Shown: positions 59,224 through 64,000 of the stretch, piece by piece
Numbering within the stretch: the stretch's first letter is position 1
Layout of the letters: each line of letters begins with the position of its first letter
NCBI GenBank assembly: GCA_027491915.1
Contig: JAOZGC010000002.1
Location: 124,001-188,000, forward strand
DNA from: Thermoproteota archaeon
GTDB lineage: Archaea; Korarchaeota; Korarchaeia; Korarchaeales; Korarchaeaceae
Direction: 5' to 3'
Length of the DNA: 64,000 nucleotides
Position numbers and translations under genes: made by a program
The notes under the pieces: generated by a model
The model's database searches: none
What the model was told of the DNA's origin: nothing
The model's input: only the letters and a program-made list of their open reading frames with translations

Positions 59224-60345
59224 TCACCACCCACTATTTAAAGATTCGGCGGCGGCCTCGACTATCTTCTCAGCCTGCGGCCTGACCTCCTCCTTTCTCC
59301 TGCGATGTTCCCTCAGGAAAAGAGCCATCCTCTCAGCGACCTCCCTCTTGCAGGGGCCGCACAGCCTCTCGCCGGACACGCACTTGTCCCACATCTCCTT
59401 CAGCTCCTCGTCGTCGTACAGGTGGAATCTGGCCAGCTCGTAGACCACGCACCTCGTGGGATCCCCGCCCAGCCTCCTCTGCTCCTCCGCGGTGTCCCTT
59501 CCCCCGGTGAACGCGTTCATGACCTTCCTGTAGGCGAGATCAGGATCGTCTGCCATGCTGATGAAACTCATGGGATCCCTCTTCGACATCTTCTTGTCAC
59601 CCAGGAGACTCCGCATGAGTAGGTGGTAGGTGGACGACGGCTCCACCAATCCGTACCTCGACCTCATCCTCCCGGCCACGTCCCTGGTTAGGCGGATGTG
59701 GGGATCCTGGTCTATTCCAACGGGGACCACCGTCGGCTTCGGCCCCCCGAGGTCGGGGTGCTGGGGGAGCAGTATGTCTCCCACCTGGATGAGCGCCGAT
59801 AGATACAGCCCTATGCCCCTCTCTCCGTAGACGGCCCTCATGGTGGCCATGGTTATTCCGCGGGCGGCTATCACCGCCATGCGCTGAACCCTGGCCTCCC
59901 TGCTTTGGAAATAGATGTAGGCCCTCTCAGGATCCAGCCCGGCCGCCAGGAGGTCCGCCACGTTGTCCACCGCCACCTCTCTGCTGACGTCGAAGAACTG
60001 TCCGTTGTCTTCCCACGCCTCCACGTCCGCTATGGCGAACACCGCCGAGGAGGCCGTGGACCTCTTCTGGAAGTAGACGAACTCCTTGGCCGTCTGAAAC
60101 GTTCCCAGGTGGTACGGGCCGGTCGGCTTTATGCCCGTTATCACCGCGTACTCCCTCCCGCTGATCACGGCGTCGGCCACCCTCTCGAGGTCCCTGTGGG
60201 CGAAGATGACGCCCCTCCTGAAGAAAGGACTGTCTCCGAACACCTCCATCAGCTTTTCGTCTATCCTCCTTATGCCGAACCTCTCCATAACCTCCTCGTA
60301 GTCCGACACCAGCGTGGTAGCCCATGGGTCGAGCCCTTCGCTCAA
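59224..60345 (-). CDS. trpS: Tryptophan-tRNA ligase
   Basis: A class I aminoacyl-tRNA synthetase of the archaeal/eukaryal type, 373 residues. The HIGH-like motif is GPYHLGTF and the KMSKS motif is DKKMSKRDP; VPVGIDQDPHIRLTRDVAGR is characteristic. A C-terminal CGPCKREVAERMALF segment is conserved. TATA-like ATTAAAAAAC at 60378-60388 lies upstream, with a short leader. Confidence 0.94.
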   Translation of the reverse strand: MSEGLDPWATTLVSDYEEVMERFGIRRIDEKLMEVFGDSPFFRRGVIFAHRDLERVADAVISGREYAVITGIKPTGPYHLGTFQTAKEFVYFQKRSTASSAVFAIADVEAWEDNGQFFDVSREVAVDNVADLLAAGLDPERAYIYFQSREARVQRMAVIAARGITMATMRAVYGERGIGLYLSALIQVGDILLPQHPDLGGPKPTVVPVGIDQDPHIRLTRDVAGRMRSRYGLVEPSSTYHLLMRSLLGDKKMSKRDPMSFISMADDPDLAYRKVMNAFTGGRDTAEEQRRLGGDPTRCVVYELARFHLYDDEELKEMWDKCVSGERLCGPCKREVAERMALFLREHRRRKEEVRPQAEKIVEAAAESLNSGW

Positions 60346-60377
60346 GGAGACACCCGTCAGACGGCTGGCGTCGAGGT

Positions 60378-60388
60378 GTTTTTTAATC
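60378..60388. promoter_or_regulatory. Possible shared TATA element, trpS and prenyl synthase
   Basis: GTTTTTTAATC is the only AT-rich element in the 75-bp divergent gap: 38 nt from both the trpS ATG (60345) and the prenyl synthase ATG (60421). Confidence 0.45.
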
Positions 60389-60420
60389 CCCGCGGCGGCC
60401 CGCCGAGAGGTGCGCCGGTT

Positions 60421-61488
60421 ATGGACCTCGGGCCGGCCCTGACCGAGTTCGTGGAAAATTACAAACCGAAAATAGACGCTAGACTCCAGGAATTCTTGGA
60501 GTCCAGGGAGGAAGATCTGAGCAAAAAGGGGTTCAGCGGATACTACGATCTCCTGAGGGACTACGTCTCCAGGGGGGGTAAGAGGCTGAGGCCGATCTCC
60601 TGCCTAGCCTCGTACCTGGCCTTCGGCGGCAACAGGATGGACGAGATCCTGACCGCGAGCCTGAGCGTGGAGTTCCTCCACAACTCCTCCCTCATCCACG
60701 ACGACATAATGGACAGGAGCAATAAGAGGAGGGGGGGGCCGGCCTTCCACGTCGCCGCGTCCAACCTGATCCCGGGGGTGGACGACGGGGGACACCTGGG
60801 GATATCCCTGGGGATCCTCGGGGGAGACTCCCTGCTCGAGATGGGGGTGGGAGCCCTCATTTCCAGCGGATTTCCAGCCGAAAAGGTCAACTCAGCCATC
60901 TCCACCTTCGTATCAGCCTACAGAAAGCTGATAGAGGGACAGATCCTGGACCTGGCCCTCAGCAGGAGCGTATCGCCTTCCGAGGATGAGGTTCTCAGGA
61001 TGCTCTACCTGAAGACCGGCGCCCTGCTGGAGGCGTCGCTCACGATAGGGGGGATCCTGGCGGGCGCCGGGGACGAGGAGCTGAGAAGGGTGGGGAGGGT
61101 CGGGAAGAGGATAGGAATCGCCTTCCAGATCTGGGACGACTACCTGGGGCTCTACGGGGATCCGGCCGTGACCGGGAAGCCCGTTGGCAGCGACGTCAGG
61201 GAGGGAAAGAGAACCCTCCTCGTCGTGAAGGCCTTGGAGCTGGCCGACTTAGATGGCAGATCCTTGCTCCTCTCGGCCCTCGGCAACGAGTCTCTCACCG
61301 AGGAAGATCTGGAGAGGGTGAGGGAGATAGTAAGGGAGGTGGGCGCGCTGGACTACTCTCTGGGGGTTGCGGAGGAACTCGTGGGGGAGGCGCTCGCCGA
61401 GCTGGAATCCCTGAGGGGCAGTGCCAACGATTCCCACCTGGAGGTCCTCAGGGATCTCTGCAGGTCGGTTATCGGGAGGAACCGTTAA
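60421..61488 (+). CDS. Polyprenyl (geranylgeranyl/farnesyl) diphosphate synthase
   Basis: Builds the isoprenoid chains for archaeal lipids. RGGKRLRPISCLASYL, first Asp motif HDDIMD, LDLALSRSV and second Asp motif FQIWDDYLGLYGD are in order. Residues just before the first Asp motif (VEFLHNSSLIHDD) set chain length; I cannot assign C15 versus C20 from them with confidence. It complements the early mevalonate genes at 41-45 kb. Its stop codon overlaps the TATA box for the downstream guide RNA. Confidence 0.9.
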   Translation: MDLGPALTEFVENYKPKIDARLQEFLESREEDLSKKGFSGYYDLLRDYVSRGGKRLRPISCLASYLAFGGNRMDEILTASLSVEFLHNSSLIHDDIMDRSNKRRGGPAFHVAASNLIPGVDDGGHLGISLGILGGDSLLEMGVGALISSGFPAEKVNSAISTFVSAYRKLIEGQILDLALSRSVSPSEDEVLRMLYLKTGALLEASLTIGGILAGAGDEELRRVGRVGKRIGIAFQIWDDYLGLYGDPAVTGKPVGSDVREGKRTLLVVKALELADLDGRSLLLSALGNESLTEEDLERVREIVREVGALDYSLGVAEELVGEALAELESLRGSANDSHLEVLRDLCRSVIGRNR

Positions 61489-61494
61489 ATAAGC
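61484..61494 (+). promoter_or_regulatory. TATA box for the predicted H/ACA RNA
   Basis: GTTAAATAAGC overlaps the prenyl synthase stop codon and predicts transcription from about 61512, exactly at the base of the RNA's lower stem. Confidence 0.6.
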
Positions 61495-61512
61495 TCGCGG
61501 GCGCGGCGGCGC

Positions 61513-61593
61513 GCGCCCGCCTCTCATGACCTCCGCAGAGAGAGGAAGGCGTGGGCCGATCTCTGACGCGGAGGACTAGTGGGCGGGCGCACA
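61513..61593 (+). ncRNA. Predicted H/ACA guide RNA with K-turn
   Basis: Lower stem GCGCCCGCC (61513-61521) pairs perfectly with GGCGGGCGC (61582-61590), followed at once by ACA (61591-61593). A bipartite pocket (TCTCATGA 61522-61529; ACTAGTG 61575-61581) separates it from the upper stem CCTCCGC/GCGGAGG (61530-61536 with 61568-61574). Above lies a K-turn: 3-nt bulge TCT, tandem G-A pairs (G565-A539, A566-G538), an A-C pair, then helix GAGAGG/CCGATC with a 10-nt loop. The pocket-to-ACA distance is 16 nt, within the family rule. The target is not identified; Cbf5, its enzyme, is encoded at 25.6-26.7 kb. Confidence 0.72.
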
Positions 61594-61630
61594 CCGGGTT
61601 CGCCCGCGATTTCGGGTCGTTTGAGTCGAG

Positions 61631-62863
61631 GTGATGTTTGGCTTGGGTTCGCACAGGCTGTTTAAGGACCTCAACTCCCAGGAGAAGTATACAATCCATT
61701 TGGAGATAGTCGTCAACGGGCACGTGGACCACAGCGATGTCATCGGGGCGCTCTTTGGTCAGATGGAGGGCCTGTTGGGTCCTGAGCTGGAGCTCAAGGA
61801 GCTCCAGAAGACGGGGAAGGTGGGGCGAATTCACGTCAAGATGAAGACCGAGGGGGAGAAGATGAGGGGGACCATCACGGTCTCTTCCAGCCTAGACAGA
61901 GCCAGGACGGCCCTGCTGGCCGCCGCCCTGGAGACGGTAGATAAAGTGGGTCCATACAACGCCTCGGTGACTCTGAAGAAGATAGTTGACGAGAGAGATG
62001 AGAAGAGGAGAAAGATAGCCAAGAGGGCCGTTCAGATAATAAAACAGTGGAGGGCCGAGTCTGCCGAGTCATACAGGGAGCTCATAGACCTGGTCATCAA
62101 GGAGTCGGCCGAGGAGGAGATCATACTCTACGGCCCCGAGAGGCTGCCGGCCTCTCCCGGCATAGGGGAAGCCGAGAGCGTGATCGTCGTCGAGGGCAGG
62201 GCCGACGTCGTGAACATGATGAGGTACGGTTGGAACAATGTGATATCGATAGGTGGAGCTGTGGAAAAGGTCCCGGAAACGGTGGTGAGATTGATAGGGG
62301 AGAGGGAGGCGACCGCCTTCGTCGACGGCGATAGGGGGGGAGAACTCGTCCTCAGGGCCCTCTTGGAGCAGACCGACGTCGACTTCGTGGCCAGGGCGCC
62401 GCCCGGAAAGACGGTGCAGGACCTGACCGCCAAGGAGATCAGGAAGGCCCTGGCCGCGGCCGAACCAGCGGAGGAGGTCAGGAGGAGGATGGGGATCAAG
62501 GGTCCGAGTCCGGCGCCCGCCGCGGAGGCGGCGCCCCGGACCAGGAGCGCCGAGCCGGAGGTCAGGGACAGGAGGCTCGCCAGGCTCCCCCCCGGCATGA
62601 GGGAGCTGTACAGGAAGGCGGAGGAGGAGGGAGTCGCCATCTTGGCGGACGAGGAGATGACCCCTCTTGCCTCGTTTCCGCTGAGCGATCTCTACGACTC
62701 GATGGACAAGGTTGAGGGTGCGGCATACTTGGTCTACGCCGGTAACCTCACCCAGAGAATAGTGGACAAGGCCTTCAAGTCGGGCCTCAGGGCCATAGCG
62801 GCGAGGAAGCTGTTCGACGTCACCCGGGTCCCGGCCGGGGTCAAGGTGTACACCGCTGAGTGA
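61631..62863 (+). CDS. dnaG: Archaeal DnaG-like protein (TOPRIM)
   Basis: A 410-residue protein with the archaeal N-terminal domain (KYTIHLEIVVNGHVDHSDVIGALFGQMEG), a central TOPRIM domain (VIVVEGRADVVNM with catalytic Glu, and FVDGDRGGELVL with the DGD motif) and a helical C-terminal region. Archaeal DnaG is a core exosome component that helps recruit poly(A)-rich RNA and may also have primase activity. Start is GTG 61631 or ATG 61634; GAGGTGAT serves as Shine-Dalgarno. The pelota gene follows after 3 nt. Confidence 0.93.
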   Translation: MMFGLGSHRLFKDLNSQEKYTIHLEIVVNGHVDHSDVIGALFGQMEGLLGPELELKELQKTGKVGRIHVKMKTEGEKMRGTITVSSSLDRARTALLAAALETVDKVGPYNASVTLKKIVDERDEKRRKIAKRAVQIIKQWRAESAESYRELIDLVIKESAEEEIILYGPERLPASPGIGEAESVIVVEGRADVVNMMRYGWNNVISIGGAVEKVPETVVRLIGEREATAFVDGDRGGELVLRALLEQTDVDFVARAPPGKTVQDLTAKEIRKALAAAEPAEEVRRRMGIKGPSPAPAAEAAPRTRSAEPEVRDRRLARLPPGMRELYRKAEEEGVAILADEEMTPLASFPLSDLYDSMDKVEGAAYLVYAGNLTQRIVDKAFKSGLRAIAARKLFDVTRVPAGVKVYTAE

Positions 62864-62866
62864 ACG

Positions 62867-63961
62867 GTGCCGAACTTGAGGATCCTCGTGCTGGACGAGC
62901 GCAGGGGCACCGCGAAGCTGAGGCTCGAGGGGGTGGAGGACGTCTACTACCTCTACTCGGTCCTCTCCCCGGGAGACTACGTTAGGGTGAGGACGGCCCG
63001 GAAGGTGAAGGGAGATTCCTCGCGCCCGGACAGCGGTGAGAGGATCCCCATGACGCTGACCCTCGAGGTGGAGAAGCTGGAACTCAATCCAGAGGGAGGG
63101 GGGCTCAGGATACTCGGGATCATAAGGGAGGGACCGGAGAAGTACGGGATCCAGGGCAAGCACCACGCCGTGACCCTGGGCCCCAATCAGGAGGTATCCG
63201 TCAGGAAGACCAGGTGGGAGAAGGTCCACACGGACCTCCTCAGGGAGGCCGAAGGGAAATCTCAGAGGCCGAGGCTCATAGCCGTAGTGCTAGATGAGAG
63301 GAGGGCCATGATCGCCCCGATAACCGACTACAGGATAGAAAAACCGGTAGAGATCGTATCCAAAATACCTGGCAAGGCCGGCGATAGACAGAGGTTCAGG
63401 GATCGAGAAATCAGGAGGTTCTTCGAGGACGTGGCCGCGACGATAGTTGAGCTACAGAGGAGACACGGGGAGATCCCTGTGCTGGTGGCCGGACCGGGGT
63501 TCTTCAAGGAGGAGTTCCTTCGTTACCTGAGCTCCAACTTCCCAGAACTTTCTTCTCACTGTAGGCTAGCTCAGGCCTCCACGGCGACCAGGAGTGGATT
63601 GAGGGAGCTTGTAAGGAGGGGAGAGGTGGCGGCGGTCGTCCGGGATCTCTCCCTAGCCGAGGACGCCGCGGCGGTCGACGAGCTCATGAGAAGGATGGCG
63701 AGGGGATCCCGCCTTGTGGCCTACGGCGAACAGGAGGTCAGGGAGGCCCTGACCTTCGGCGCCGCGGATCTGCTTCTCCTGACCAGCAAATTCGTTTTTT
63801 CCGATGAGACCAGGGAGGTCGCCCTGAAGATGCTCGAGGAGGCCAGGTCCACGAGATGCAGGCACAGGATAGTGGACTCCTCGACGGAACCAGGGGAGAT
63901 CTTAGACGGGCTGGGTGGAGTTGCCGCCCTCCTGAGATTCGATTTCACTCGATCAGATTGA
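62867..63961 (+). CDS. pelA: Ribosome rescue factor Pelota (Dom34)
   Basis: An eRF1-like protein that enters stalled ribosomes and promotes subunit splitting. 364 residues: N-terminal Sm-like domain (GTAKLRLEGVEDVYYLYSVLSPGDYVRVRTARKVKG), central domain (LVAGPGFFKEEFLRYL, QASTATRSGLREL) and C-terminal domain (GAADLLLLTSKFVFSDE). The GGQ motif of release factors is absent, as expected. Adjacency to dnaG, an exosome component, fits coupled ribosome rescue and RNA decay. Confidence 0.95.
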   Translation: MPNLRILVLDERRGTAKLRLEGVEDVYYLYSVLSPGDYVRVRTARKVKGDSSRPDSGERIPMTLTLEVEKLELNPEGGGLRILGIIREGPEKYGIQGKHHAVTLGPNQEVSVRKTRWEKVHTDLLREAEGKSQRPRLIAVVLDERRAMIAPITDYRIEKPVEIVSKIPGKAGDRQRFRDREIRRFFEDVAATIVELQRRHGEIPVLVAGPGFFKEEFLRYLSSNFPELSSHCRLAQASTATRSGLRELVRRGEVAAVVRDLSLAEDAAAVDELMRRMARGSRLVAYGEQEVREALTFGAADLLLLTSKFVFSDETREVALKMLEEARSTRCRHRIVDSSTEPGEILDGLGGVAALLRFDFTRSD

Positions 63962-64000
63962 GGCTATCGCCTCCAGCACGAAGAACAGGATCACCCCGGC
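63953..64000 (-). CDS. C-terminal end of a gene running off the window, probably a membrane protein
   Basis: On the minus strand the frame reads AGVILFFVLEAIASI then a TGA at 63955-63953. The hydrophobic ending suggests a membrane protein. It overlaps the pelota stop by 9 bp, in keeping with the convergent overlaps elsewhere. Only 15 residues are visible. Confidence 0.35.
   Translation of the reverse strand, partial: AGVILFFVLEAIASI

Noticed and set aside
61522-61529. 23S rRNA segment UCGUGAGA as target of the predicted H/ACA RNA
   Set aside because: The 5' guide arm pairs with it using one G-U pair, but from memory the base two nt upstream is not U and the other guide arm does not match the flank, so I do not claim it.
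61594-61607. CGGG-TTCG-CCCG hairpin after the ACA box as a separate RNA or terminator
   Set aside because: It is a short, very stable tetraloop stem, but there is no T-tract and it lies in the dnaG leader; too little evidence for a separate feature.
1-64000. Mobile elements, CRISPR arrays or defence islands
   Set aside because: I found no transposase, integrase, cas gene, regularly spaced repeats or restriction-type genes; the window is a housekeeping region.

Overview
This is a densely packed, GC-rich archaeal chromosome segment with no rRNA genes, CRISPR arrays, transposases, integrases or phage genes. The gene set is plainly archaeal: split ribosomal operons with eL/eS proteins, RNA polymerase subunits RpoD and RpoF, SecY, aIF5A, Cbf5, Pus10, Rpp29, Pelota, archaeal DnaG, GatDE and a PolB1-type DNA polymerase. 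PolB1, a BHB intron in cbf5 and eL14/eL34 next to cbf5 point to the TACK branch. A pantothenate-salvage operon instead of de novo CoA genes makes Korarchaeota my best guess, but no marker here proves it. GC-rich tRNA stems fit a thermophile. Many genes have a TATA box about 25 nt upstream of an ATG, GTG or TTG codon, so leaderless mRNAs look common; operon-internal genes use Shine-Dalgarno motifs and 4 to 20 nt overlaps.

Layout. 1-7.5 kb: housekeeping singles (radical SAM protein, ITPase-like DUF84, TruA, 6-phospho-3-hexuloisomerase, CCA-adding enzyme, enolase, M42 aminopeptidase). 7.5-11.1 kb: pheS-pheT-MTH938 operon. 11.2-14.6 kb: a tightly coupled operon of ECF S-component, type II pantothenate kinase, Nudix fusion and COG2100 radical SAM protein. 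14.6-17.8 kb: PhoU-like regulator, NadM, PIN-ATPase. 17.9-20.8 kb: pus10-eL21-rpoF-DUF655 and aIF5A. 20.8-35.7 kb: a 15-kb ribosomal/secretion block on the minus strand, running from uL14 through secY, eL34-eL14-cbf5, tRNA-Ser, uS13-uS4-uS11, an unknown gene, rpoD, tRNA-Leu, eL18, uL13 and uS9. 35.7-38.3 kb: FAD oxidoreductase, SWIM protein, HTH regulator. 38.5-44.9 kb: iorAB followed by the early mevalonate genes (HMG-CoA synthase, acetyl-CoA acetyltransferase, DUF35 partner, HMG-CoA reductase). 44.9-50.7 kb: gatDE and polB1. 50.7-53.9 kb: a surface protein, then uL22-uS3-uL29-rnp1-uS17, the other half of the S10/spc cluster that normally precedes uL14. 54-58.9 kb: GcvT, GlcD/GlcF-like pair, nucleotide-sugar dehydrogenase. 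59-64 kb: eS17, trpS, prenyl synthase, a predicted H/ACA guide RNA, dnaG and pelota.

The most notable points are a 16-nt intron with a textbook bulge-helix-bulge core that splits the catalytic Asp codon of cbf5; a predicted H/ACA guide RNA with a full K-turn between the prenyl synthase and dnaG genes; an unrecognised 319-residue gene with its own promoter inserted between uS11 and rpoD; the pantothenate-salvage operon; single palindromic TATA boxes that appear to serve two divergent leaderless genes; and short islands of A/T-ending codons inside otherwise GC-rich conserved genes. No gene-free stretch exceeds 300 bases; the longest (38302-38520, 219 bp) holds promoter elements.
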